From NCBI GenBank assembly GCA_036583965.1, contig JAZBQD010000001.1:19688524-19752523 (forward strand): DNA of 64,000 nt. Direction: 5' to 3'. Positions 1 to 10,165 of the stretch are shown piece by piece (the first letter of the stretch is position 1; each line of letters starts with the position of its first letter). The notes under the pieces were generated by a model. That model saw nothing but the letters and a program-made list of their open reading frames with translations, did not search any database and was not told where the DNA came from. This DNA comes from Prunella strophiata. Taxonomy: Eukaryota > Chordata > Aves > Passeriformes > Prunellidae. The position numbers and the translations under genes were made by a program.

Positions 1-1560
1 ACCCAGTGCAATTTTAATGTAATGAAACATTAAACTGGACCTCGTGCTTGATGTAAGTTAAAATTATTCATTGAATATTAGACCACTAGGCCACCTACTG
101 TTCTTTTACAAATGGTTGAACTATCACGGGGTTACAGAACTTAACATGTAAATTGCAGCAGAAGTTATAATTTCTGTTGCAAATCCCAAAAGACTGTCAT
201 TTAAGTCAAATATATGAGTGAAATTTTGCCTCTGTGCCATAATAATGCAGGGAAAATGACCAAAACCTGAACACTCTTAAAGTAATTATGAACCCAATAA
301 TAATGCATTTGTAGTTATTTAATCAAGAGCCTTAAAAATTATTAATAGCAAGTTCTTCTTATACAAATGGAGTTTTAAACACTGGCATTTAATTTTAGGG
401 ATAGCAATACTTGATCTAGGCCATTAGTGAGATCTTTTGTAAAGCCAAGCAGCCTGCTCCTTTCAGAGCCATTCCTGCTCATCTCCGAGTTCATTACTCT
501 CACGTAGGCGAGGGCAGCTTTGTAAAATAATCTTTCTTAAAATGAATTTAATATTTAGCTGCACACCGAAAATCTTGGGTAAGTTCACTTAGATTAAAAA
601 AATGGGGGATTGAAACCACGGCACGGAGCAGATTTGCGTGGATCCCGCTCTGGAAGCCCGTCCAAATCCACTGGATCCCTTCCCTTCATCCCCAAAGCCT
701 TCAGAGCAGGGTGTATAAATAGGAGAGGGCAGTTGCAGGGAAATTATTCGCCGTGCCTGAGCTGCCTCCCAGCCACTGCCGAAGAGGAATCTGAGCAGTG
801 ACTGTGCATCACCCTGAATCTGTAATAATAGCACCTTTCCTGTCACTCTTTGTCCCTTCATTTTTAAACCCGATTGGGTCAGGAGCAGGCAATTTACATT
901 TTTATATAATCTTTGCTCAGGTGATTCAGCCGCTCTGAGGTTTTAGCATTTTGTGTGCAGCTCTGGGTTTCACCTCCCCTCCCGGAGCATTTCCATATGC
1001 TGGGGGTCTGCCATCCTTGCAGCTGATACAGATCTATTTAGCTTCTCCCCCTTGCCATACCTGCAGCCTGTAGCAGGTTGTCAGGGAATGAATTTTCATT
1101 TTCTCCCCCGTGAGTCCATCACGTGGCTGTCACCAGAATTTGCTCTGTCTGAACTCCTTCATCCCCCTGATTTATGGCTGCTTGATGAGAGGTTGGAGGG
1201 CTCTCAGTGTAGCAATAATCTGCACCCTGGTCCAGCACCCATCTAAAGTTAGGATTTCCGATCTAAATATTTAGTCCCCTCGGTACAGCAATCATTTACG
1301 AAATTATTAAATAACTTTTCGTCGGACCCAACACCTTTGGGATATTTTTCTAGGTCAATATTCATCAGGAGACCCCGAATGTAAAGGTTAAGTGCACATT
1401 TCCTCCACCAAATAAGAATGAATTTCAAACCTGATTGATTCTGGTCATGGAAACCGTAAATACTTACTCCAAATGGTAGATAGGTTACTAAGTCCACTCA
1501 TTTCCACATCTGATATCGATAATACTCTGCTTCCCCCTTATCAGCCCCTCTCATATTTCA
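1..1560. other. unique AT-rich non-coding DNA
   Basis: I see no gene or recognisable repeat here. The first 600 bases are AT-rich with several TAAT-type sites. Between 1250 and 1560 there are scattered CpGs in an otherwise AT-rich setting, which can mark constrained non-coding DNA in a CpG-depleted vertebrate genome. The short open frames show no protein-like features. A TATA-like element at 714 is listed separately. Confidence 0.6.
714..722 (+). promoter_or_regulatory. TATA-like element
   Basis: TATAAATAG is a good match to a TATA box and is followed by a purine-rich stretch, GGAGAGGGCAG. An initiation site would be expected near 740-750. No exon, splice site or reading frame supports a transcript, so this may be a chance match in AT-rich DNA. 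Confidence 0.2.
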
Positions 1561-1630
1561 CCGGCGCGTGGGGAGCGGGCCGGGGCTGTCGGGGCTGGCT
1601 GATGGCCCCTGCCTTCCCCCGCGCCATTCT

Positions 1631-1846
1631 TCAGTGGTCCTTGAATCTTTCACCCCTGTCACTCCTCTTTCATCATTATCTGAGGTGATCGGTCAGCCCT
1701 GTGCCACCACCTGTCTCTTCGATCCGATGCCAACAGTGCTCCGGAAAACTGTCACTCCCGAGCTCCTTCCATTTATAGTGAGTCTCATTAACACCTCTCT
1801 TCCCTCTGGCCATGTGCCACTACAATTTAAGATGACTGTTGTTACT
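1631..1846 (+). mobile_element. fossil L2-like LINE, ORF2 linker before the RT domain
   Basis: The forward frame here reads like the segment between endonuclease and reverse transcriptase of L2/Maui-type LINE ORF2. It has a TTCLFDPMPT block, then TPELLPFIVSLINTSLPSGH and VPLQFKMTVVT. Family members typically carry a T-C-P-L-D-P-[IL]-P block, a hydrophobic LLP..IN.SL..G.VP segment and a K.A.V.P.LKK segment in this order. The frame stays open for about 70 codons, although the flanking LINE sequence is not recognisable. A CA repeat begins directly after it. The family call rests on remembered family patterns, not on a search; the RT relic at about 30 kb points to the same kind of element. Confidence 0.6.
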
Positions 1847-1849
1847 AAA

Positions 1850-1869
1850 CACGCACACACACACACACA
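1850..1869. repeat. (CA)n microsatellite
   Basis: A short CA run of about nine units directly follows the fossil LINE segment. Confidence 0.9.
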
Positions 1870-2035
1870 AAAATATGTTGAAATAGCGTTAAGAGCCTGA
1901 TTTAAATCTATTAAAGCCTGAGAATTTGGAGTTTAAACCTCCCTCAGTGTCTGCTGGCGGCTGGGAGGGGGTGCATATATTTTGTGTGGATGTATTTATA
2001 CCTGGGTAAATATCTAGATATGCATGTATTCCCCC
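1870..2035. other. unique sequence
   Basis: Short AT-rich unique stretch between the CA repeat and the CpG-dense patch. Nothing recognisable. Confidence 0.5.
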
Positions 2036-2225
2036 TCCCGTGGTTTCCCTCGGCCTCGGCACCGCTCCTCGTCTGGGAACAAACGCGCTGCCGGCCCCCA
2101 GACACAAAGCCCGAGTAAAGAGGATTTATGCCGGGGACATAAAGGCGGCTGCGGGAAGGGAGAGGAGTGGGAAGGGAGAGGAGCGGCGGCGGAGGCTCCC
2201 AGGTGATGCCGGGGATCCAGGGCAG
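2036..2225. promoter_or_regulatory. small CpG-dense patch
   Basis: I count about 16 CpG dinucleotides in roughly 190 bases. The patch includes a GCGGCGGCGG run and purine-rich GGGAGAGGAG repeats. The surrounding DNA is AT-rich and nearly CpG-free. This is shorter than a classical CpG island, and no TATA box or exon is seen next to it. It could be a small unmethylated enhancer or promoter, or a GC-rich low-complexity stretch. Confidence 0.4.
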
Positions 2226-2525
2226 CCCTGCCCCGCTGGCCCTGCTCCCCCCAAGAGCTAAACCTGCGTTTCCACATCGGCACGGGAGCAATCCTGGTCA
2301 AGGGGATGGGATTAACCCCATGTGTGGGGCTGCCTTTGCTCCCTTTACCTTGATTTTTCTGTCCAAGAGCAAACGGAGATGATAATGCCTCAATAAAACC
2401 TGCAGTCCCAGAGTGCTTCCTGGGAATGAGACCACGAACTCATCCTAGCTACCCTTACAAAAAAATGATTTTAAGTTTTAGGTAGCCCAAAATGCTTAAA
2501 TGATATAAGCAATATCAGGAGTGTG

Positions 2526-2769
2526 GTCAGCCTGTGCCAGAGGGAGTTTAGGCTGGAGATCAGGAAAGGTTCTTCCCCCAGAGGGTGCTGGGCACTGCCC
2601 AGGCTCCCCAGGGAATGGGCACAGCCCCGAGGCTGCCAGAGCTCCAGGAGTGTTTGGACATTGCTTCCAGGGATGTCCAGGCAGGATTTTGGGGTGTCCT
2701 TGCAGGGCAGGGCTGGACTGGATGATCCTTGTGGATCCCTTCCCACTCAGGCTGTTCTGGGATTCCATG
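2526..2769 (+). mobile_element. CR1 LINE, 5'-truncated 3' end
   Basis: This is the reference copy for one CR1 3'-UTR type seen in the window. In order it shows a 'gagggagtttaggctggag' block, a 'ggttcttcccccagagggtg' block, a 'gatgatccttgtggatccc' block and a terminal octamer-like ATTCCATG. Avian CR1 copies are nearly all 5'-truncated and end in tandem ATTCTRTG octamers. No coding part remains. The copy at 63491-63904 is the same type. Confidence 0.9.
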
Positions 2770-3180
2770 GACATCTGAGCTGTGCAGGCACATGGTAAAT
2801 ATTAAATATTTTGCCATCCCATTTATGTGATTTCAATCCCTTCATGAATCACAGGGGCTCTTAAAGATCTAAGATGATTTTAACTGTTTTTGCTGCAATA
2901 CCTTCACCCTTAGGATGAGCTGGAGTTTTCTTCTCCCCAGCTCTCCAAGACCAGCCCTTGTTTAGATGGCACAAATGAGAAAAGGGATTGTAAAGAGTGG
3001 AAACAAAGGGGTTTGCTTCTTTTTGGAGGCCAGGCCAGCACAAAAGGCATTTCTGAGAAACTCTACTACCAGGGACAGGTCTTTGCAGCTCTTGTGTCCT
3101 TTGCAGATTGATGTTCACTGCCATCACCAGCCCTCACACTTTGAGGGAAAAACTTTCTTTGTGGAAAAGATTTTAAAGCA
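2770..3180. other. unique DNA between CR1 copies
   Basis: No gene or repeat recognised. The short open frames on both strands look like chance. Confidence 0.5.
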
Positions 3181-3348
3181 TTGAACAGGCTGCCCAGGGC
3201 AGGGGTGGAGTCCTCACCCCTGGAGGGATTTAAAAGTGATGTGGATGCAGCCCTTGGGGACGTGGGGCAGTGGTGGCAGGGCTGGGGAATGGATGGACTT
3301 GGTGGTCTGAGAGGAATTTTCCAGCCTCGACCATTCAGTGATTCTGTG
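3181..3348 (+). mobile_element. CR1 LINE 3' end
   Basis: The sequence runs from an 'acaggctgcccagggcag' block through 'ctggagggatttaaaagtg' to 'gaggaattttccagcct' and a final ATTCTGTG. It is a diverged 3' fragment of the type whose tail normally reads 'ggacttggtggtctgagagg'. Confidence 0.88.
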
Positions 3349-4353
3349 GCACAACCAAAACTTCTCCAGGGTGACCAAGCACCTGCCTAAGCCTGCACAA
3401 GGGACTAAAGGGGATTTCAGAGCTCACAGGTTTGTTCTGCTGAGAAAATGACATTCAGAACGGTTAAAATTCAGTGGGGTGGGTAGCAGGGGGCTGTGCA
3501 TTGTCACTCACGTGTGTGGGTTTACACATCTGAACCATTCCAGTGCAATCACATTTTACAGGCAAAATAACACTCACAGTTTTTGTGGTTCTTTTTGGAA
3601 ATACAGCCTAAAATAATATGTGTTTTTTAGGAAAACCCAATTTTAAAATCAAGCAATGGGAAGGATGTTATATTTTTCTTAGCCTGACCATACTAAAAAG
3701 ATTAAGCATGTATAGCAGCTTCCCAATTTAAAAATAAAACATAACACTTTTAATTGTGTTGGATTCAACCCAAAACCTCAGGTGTGACCACCCAAAATTC
3801 ACAGAAAGAGCAAGAACCTGTATTTAGAGCTAGATCTCAATTTTGCTCCTGTTTTTTTGTTTTAATACCGAACACCCGAGTTTCAATTAGGTTTACACAG
3901 TGAAGAAGGGCTGCCTGTACAGAGCTCCCTGCAAACCAAAGTCTCAGGGAGAGAAGAACAAGGAGCACCAAAAGACAAGGAGAAAACAATCTTTTATTCC
4001 TTTATTTTTTTATCTTTTTAAACCTCCCAAACATTTCCATACAGATTGAGATCTGGATGCCAAGCCTGAGTGTGGATTGAATCATTTTTGCCAAGTTACA
4101 GACTGTGAAAAACAAACCTTTGTGACAGAAGTACTTCCAGGAACTGCTGCAAGGATGGAGCTGCTGGAACAGCATCCCCCATGCAGGGTCCTGCTTTTCC
4201 CAAGCTAAATTCCCAATTTTCAGCTGTTCCCTTCTCGTGCACAGTGTTTGCTTGGGTAAGGTTGTATCTAGTGATGGTGCTGATACCCCAGCTCACTGCG
4301 CTCAGGATAAACCAGTGGAATAAAGTATTTCCACAGAGAAGGTTTAATTTAAC
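3349..4353. other. unique AT-rich DNA
   Basis: AT-rich unique sequence with several short A/T runs around 3600-4020. No gene, repeat or RNA recognised. Confidence 0.5.
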
Positions 4354-4506
4354 TATTGGGAAGGAATTCTGGTTGTGAGGGTGGGCAGGCCCTGGCACAG
4401 GGTGCCCAGAGCAGCTGTGGCTGCCCCTGGATCCCTGGCAGTGCCCAGGCCAGGTTGGACATTGGGGCTGGGTACACCTGGGACAGTGGAAGGTGTCCCT
4501 GCACCT
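4354..4506 (+). mobile_element. CR1 LINE fragment lacking its 3' tip
   Basis: The passerine-type block 'gagcagctgtggctgcccc' is followed by 'tggatccctggcagtgccc' and 'gggacagtggaaggtgtccc'. Homology stops shortly after, so the final 60 or so bases with the terminal octamers are missing. This suggests a later deletion or rearrangement. Confidence 0.88.
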
Positions 4507-5599
4507 GCAGAAATCATTATGTGACATCAGTGGTGTCCACACAGAGCCCTCACAGCATCACATGGCTTGCAGAATCTTGTGTCCTGTCAATGTCAGGAAT
4601 TGTATTTCTGGCCCTGAAGTTTGCTTGGAACATTATTGATCAGGAAATCTTGTTCTGTGACCTGGAACGTGTCTGTCAACAGCGCTGCTTGGTCTGACAA
4701 TGTCCAAAGTGGCAAAGCAAAGTTACTGTCATGAGCTCAGGGACAAGTCCTCACTGCCAAGGTACAAATAATACCCAAAGGCAAGCCAGAATACAGGTCC
4801 TTTTCTCACATTTTTCTTTTCCATGTACATAAAAACTTGTTAAAACAAGAATTGCAGGGACAAATCTTCAGCAAGGAAGAAACTGCAGCAGTATTTGAAG
4901 ACAGTAATTTAAATTATGCATTTCTGGTGCACAGAGTTAATTTTTAACCGAGTTTTCAAATTTCTTCTAATCACATAATTCATGTTTTAGGTGTCTCTCA
5001 ATCCAGAATGAGTTTGAAGTACTGGCCTTGCATATCCCAATCCAAAACCTCACCTAAAATCTGTCCTTATAGAGGCTGCAGATTTATCTGTAAAATAAAA
5101 CAAGCTCCTTATTTGCAGTCTCTGGCTAAAACAACAGCAGATGATCATCACATGCCAAGAGTGAGTTGTTCTTCAACAAAAAATGAGCACAGGGAGGAGG
5201 GCAAATCCCAGTGCTCCCAGGAGCATTCCTGCTTCTCAGTGCTCCAAGACTAAACAAGGTTTAGGTGAAGGCACCTCCCTGCCTCTACAGCCTCACAGGT
5301 TTAAAAGAAAAACAAAAGAAAAAGGTTATGTTTGGCTGAAAATCATCTGCTATCACAGGTCAATGGGTTTGGTGTCTCTGGACATCCAGATCTGCACAGT
5401 GACTCTTCTTTAGCTGTAGGGGTTGCTCCCATCTACTCAGAATAATGAATCAAAATTAATTCCTGTTATTAAATGGGTTACAAAGAATTTTTTCCCACGA
5501 TATCAGAGAAGGAAATTTTCCAGTAAACATTTATTTGATGTTCAGTGTAATAAAGTTTTAGGTTCAAGTCTGCTATAAATAATCATCAGTAATAGCAGC

Positions 5600-5600
<1 letters not shown>
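4507..5600. other. unique DNA
   Basis: No gene or interspersed repeat seen. The 81-codon forward frame at 5008-5253 has no protein-like motif and no splice context. Confidence 0.5.

Positions 5601-5649
<49 letters not shown>
5601..5649. repeat. (AAT)n microsatellite
   Basis: About 16 uninterrupted AAT units. It is probably length-polymorphic. Confidence 0.97.
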
Positions 5650-6220
5650 TTTCCAGCAAGATCCTACTTCCTTGACAAAAAATGCTTATGCTGACCACAG
5701 CTCACCTGTGTATCATGAATTTATTGGGAAATGGGCACAGGAGAGTTTCACAGACCCTGGTGCATGAGGATGAGCAAGTCATGTTCACCACATCAAGGTT
5801 CAAAACAAAGTCCTAAGTTTTTCCTTTTTCTTTTATGTTTTCTTCCAATCAGATAATAAAAAACATATTCAGATCTGGATTTTTGCATTTCACCATTGCC
5901 CATCTCAGTCCAACATTCTTGGTGTCTCCATCCAGCTGTGCCTGGAGACCAGCTTTCCAGGAGGTGTTTGGGGACTTCAGCACTGGGGAAAAGGAGAAAA
6001 GAAAATGCAGATGTGAGATTTAAGTGGAAATGGAGAATACAGGAAGCCCCAGTGGCAGTGAGACACCACCCAAAGGTGTCTGGGGGTGCTGTGCTCACCG
6101 GGGGTTGGAGGACAAGCAGCTTTTCATTCTTTATTTGGTCTTTCCTGCATTTTCCACCCAAATTTCTGCTCCAAACTCATTTGTTCATCCCTGCAATGAA
6201 GCCTCTGACCTGCTGATTTG
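5650..6220. other. unique DNA
   Basis: No recognisable gene or repeat. Overlapping frames on both strands (5793-6326) lack any family motif. Confidence 0.45.
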
Positions 6221-6284
6221 TTTATTTTTGTTGTTGATTTGCCCATCTGTTGATGTTGGTTTTGTCATTTGTTTACTTCAAGTT

Positions 6285-6382
6285 AATGTTTCTTTGATTT
6301 TATTGTGGAGCACTATGAGGTCCTAAATGATATGGGCATGTATAAAAATAAATGATGGTTATTTATCATTATCATTATTGCA
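6285..6382 (+). mobile_element. possible L2-type LINE or SINE 3' tail
   Basis: The sequence 'gtggagcactatgaggtcct' followed by 'gtataaaaataaatg' and a degenerate ATT/ATC repeat resembles the shared 3' end of L2-group LINEs and their SINE partners. That end has a GCACTTTGAGGTCC-like block, a TATAAA-TG block and a short (ATT)n tail. The copy is old and the match is short, so a chance match is possible. Confidence 0.35.
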
Positions 6383-7559
6383 CTTGGCCAGGCCTTTATC
6401 TCACTAAAGATACTGCTGTCTTCAGGGGCCTCTGAGACTTTGCTTTTAATCTTGGGGGTATTTCTAATTTCTAGGATACATCCCTAATAATGAGCTGCCC
6501 AGGAAAACTGTGATCTTAATTTTCCTGAGCATCTGATGAGACACGTTAATGGTGGCAGGTAGAAACAACCCAACCCCCTAAATCCCACTTTCCAACTCAG
6601 CATTGGGCCCTTTTTACCATTTTAATTATTGGTGTAAAAAGCAAAGAGCAAATACTCGAGAAATTTGTGAAATTCAAGCTGTCCCCACCTACAGTGGGAA
6701 ATAACAGCGTGGGTTAAAGAGGAAGGAATGCAGTAAGTAAAGTACTTGCCTGGCACAGGGAAATGGAAGAAGGTTAACCAAGTTAATCTTCCCCTGTTTC
6801 CTCCCCTCCTCACTCAAGGCCTCCAGGCTGAACCATCATTAGGAACCATATAATTGACTCATCCACAGGATTTCCTTTTTGTGTTCTGAATTATGGCAGA
6901 TTTTCCACATTCCTCTTTTTTTTTTTTTTTTTTTTTTTAAACATTTGAAGCCTTTAACCAGGACGAGTCCTTCATCCACAGGTAGAAAATTTGTCCTATT
7001 AGTGAAGAACACAGCCCCATTTCTAATTCAGGGCACCACATATTCCCCAGCACCATTAAAATCTGCTGATTAACCAATGGACCAATGGATCTCCGTGTGC
7101 TATACAGCTGTCACATCAGATGTTTGCTCTGCCACAATTGGTGTGTAATTTTGCTGGGTTTAAGTGCAGAAGAGGGGAATTTCCTTGTGATGGTACAAAT
7201 AATTCATCACGGGCTATGGCTGGAGATTGTTATGAGGGAAAGAAATATCTCACAGTTATACTGTAGTTCATCCTACACCTGACAAGAGAGTGTTTGGCAC
7301 ATATAGTGGAAGCTTGATAAAATGTTTTAAAATCAGACACCGGGAAAGAATTGCAAAAGAAATTCTTCTTCAAAAATCATTTGGTGCTGAATTATTTCTT
7401 TTTTACTTGAAAGCCCTGTTAATACACAGAAAGCATAGCAGGGCTGCTATTAAATGTGGGCAAAACCCCAGCATAATCCCTCAATTCCTAGCAAGGCACC
7501 TTCATTTTTTTTTGTTTTGTTTTCCAAACTGATTTTCAAACCACAAAGAAGCGTGTCCT
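6383..7559. other. unique AT-rich DNA
   Basis: Contains a T23 run (listed separately) and otherwise unique sequence. The 7290-7532 forward frame shows no family signature. Confidence 0.45.
6916..6938. repeat. poly(T) run, 23 bases
   Basis: Uninterrupted T run. No adjacent retrotransposed gene is recognisable on the strand for which it would be a poly(A) tail. Confidence 0.95.
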
Positions 7560-8420
7560 ATAGCAAACAGTCTAAAACAAATGTTGCCAGCTTCGCTTCA
7601 TTATGTGGTACATTGTAGTTTTATGCATGTACGCTGTGTGAACAAGAGGGTTAAAAGTTAAACAGTAGCCTAGGGCTAACACACTTGCAAGCTGAACAGG
7701 TACAAAATAGGCTTTTGTTGCTTTCAAACTATTACTGTATGTCTTTAGCAGAAAATAACGGAGCGGGCATCTGTGTGCAAAAATGTATTTCCTGACGGTC
7801 GCAGGTATTGTGGAATGGGGCTGGTTTAATGGCTGAAATGCCCATATGACCTTTAATCCAGAGCCGTAAATTTGTCAGTGTCTGGAAGTGGCAGCAGATC
7901 ATTCCTAATGAGGCCAGTTTTTAGGACTTGGTGTTTCAGGAGTAGCATCAGGGAGGGCTCTGGAAAGGAACCTCACGTGGGTTTGGGGGGCAGCGTTGGT
8001 AAATCATTAAAGGGAAATAAAGGAGCGAGCGGCGACGAGCCCGTAACAATTCCCATAAAGTAATGAAGAACACAGCAAGCTCAGGTTATTCTGTGTTTCA
8101 TAAAATGATAAATAACTCCTAGTCATGTTTATGTATAATGAATTACAACCCCGCTACGTTTACCTTAGTAACATTTTACAGAGGTTGTATTTTACTCCCA
8201 ACTACCAATTATGTCATCATCCTGGCATTTACCTGGACGTAATGATACACAGCAAAGCCATTCTTGGAACATAACTCATTGCTTAAAAGTGTTTGTAAAG
8301 CCAGACTGCATCCTATATACTCATAATGACTTGGAGATTGCTATTAAATTTTACAGATTAAAGTTTACTAAATCTTAAAAGTCTTGCACCATGTTCCAAT
8401 ATTTCTTATTAATCCTAAAG
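7560..8420. promoter_or_regulatory. candidate conserved non-coding block
   Basis: Unique, repeat-free and AT-rich but with retained CpGs, including GGAGCGGGC near 7760, GACGGTCGC near 7794 and a GAGCGAGCGGCGACGAGCCC run near 8024-8043. It also has many TAAT-type sites. This mix is typical of enhancers near developmental genes. Conservation is inferred, not observed. Confidence 0.35.
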
Positions 8421-10080
8421 GAAAAGATATTCTGCCATGGAAATGTCAAAAACTCTGCAAACCTATCTGAAAATAAATAGAAATAATCCAAGGCAGGGCC
8501 AGAGAACTTATCAAACAAAGACTACAAGATAATATAACTACCCCAGCTCTAGTAATAAGCTGTAGATGAATTTCAGTGGTTGGTTTGACCTGCCATGGGA
8601 TGTTCCTTGCACCATCATTGTTGGTTTTTTTTGTGGAAAACAGGCTGGGAAGGGCACAGAGGCTTCCTAGTGCAAGTTTCATTTCTGCAGGACCCCAAAA
8701 CCTCAGTCAGAAATATCTACTGTAACATTATCTTACATTTATTCAATTTAATTTCAGTTTGAGAAGGATAGCATATAGATCTTTTTATAAGCTTGTAAGG
8801 TCACCAAATTTAAATTAAAGTGACCTCTTTTAAAGCACATTACTAAAAGTACTATGTGGAGGGAAATTTAATATGAATGGTTAAAATGCATGGAATTCAG
8901 ATTTTACTGTCAAACAGCTCAATTAAACAAATTGAATTTTTAAGCAACAAAAGGGAATTGAATCAAATTAGAACCAGAGTGGGATCTGAAATGTGGACAT
9001 TTATGAGTGATAGTCACAGGGCCCTCCAGCAGTGAGTTTTCTTTATTTGTTGCCTCAGCAGTTAGAGGGGTTGGCAGGCTGCAATACAAAAGGATAAAAA
9101 TGTTCACCATTGAAACACAGTTTTTGGCTCCCAATAAATCATCTGTCACTTCATCACAGCCCAGTAGATAATGAGCAATAAAGTTTTCACACTCAGGCAA
9201 TGAGGAAGCAGACACAAGAAATACAGCTAAAGCTGCTGTGTCTCTTTTCTGTAAACGCAAGGTGCTTTGTGTAATAAATGACCTCTGGATTTCTGGAAAA
9301 GAATAATTCCAGCCTCGGTAAAATAAACCATTTGATGCACTAAAAAAAGCCAAATCTAATAACATTACTTAGTTCCTTTAATGAAAGAAATAATCACATT
9401 ATATATATGAGCTACAGCCATCTATAACAGGAAGAGATTCCAGGGTATTACCTCTGAAGTTGTCTCTCTATTGCCAGCAAAGCACATTGCTGAAAATACA
9501 ATAAAGCTGCACAATAATTTCAAGTGGGATTGTTTGCAGAGATTCAGGAGACATTTGTGTTTGGGGCCCGAGCCTGGCAGGTTCTCCCAGCCCTTCCTGC
9601 CTCGCAGAGATGGATGCCCAGCCCTTCCCCAGGGACTTGCTGCTCCACAAAGAACCCCTGAAGGTCTCAAGATGTAACATCACCAGGGCAAATTAATTGC
9701 AGACAGGTCCTGTCTTGACCCAGAAACATAAAGTGTTAATTTTAACAGTGTTTTACCTTACTCTGATGCATTCTCACTGCTGTTTTGATGAATATTTTGC
9801 ACTGTTATGGACAACCCAACAAAAAACTGTTGCTCTTCAGCTCACAATCTCTGCTTGGTTTGTTGTTAAAACTCAAGTTCAGCTTCCTGATGGTGCTAAG
9901 GATATTCATCACTCCAATTCCATATCAAAGCCACTCCACCAAGGATACCTGGGATGGCTGCCTACAAAGTCGAGTTCACATGCAAAATGTATCAGTCAAA
10001 AAGTGACAATGCAGCCCATAAACCACATAAAACATACATTGATTCACGTTTTAACTCTATATCAGCATTTGAAGGGACTT
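8421..10080. other. unique DNA without recognised elements
   Basis: A 141-codon reverse frame at 8940-9365 is the longest here. It matches no family I recognise and has no splice or codon signature. The segment 9540-9660 is locally GC-richer but is not a repeat I recognise. No CR1 is present. Confidence 0.45.
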
Positions 10081-10111
10081 GAAGCAAAATAAGATCAGAT
10101 ATTCTTGTCAT

Positions 10112-10165
10112 ATGCAAATGACAACTTAATATTTGCATAATATGTCAAGGTAGAAAAATGCAAAT
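10112..10165. promoter_or_regulatory. cluster of three POU octamer sites
   Basis: Three perfect octamer sequences lie within 54 bases: ATGCAAAT at 10112-10119, its inverse ATTTGCAT at 10131-10138, and ATGCAAAT again at 10158-10165. The octamer is the classical binding site of POU-domain factors (Oct1/2/4, Brn). Single octamers occur elsewhere in this AT-rich window, but nowhere else did I see three so close. Binding is inferred. Confidence 0.45.

Noticed and set aside
8940..9365. 141-codon reverse frame in repeat-free DNA
   Set aside because: Not recognised, with no splice or codon-bias signal; AT-rich DNA yields such frames by chance.
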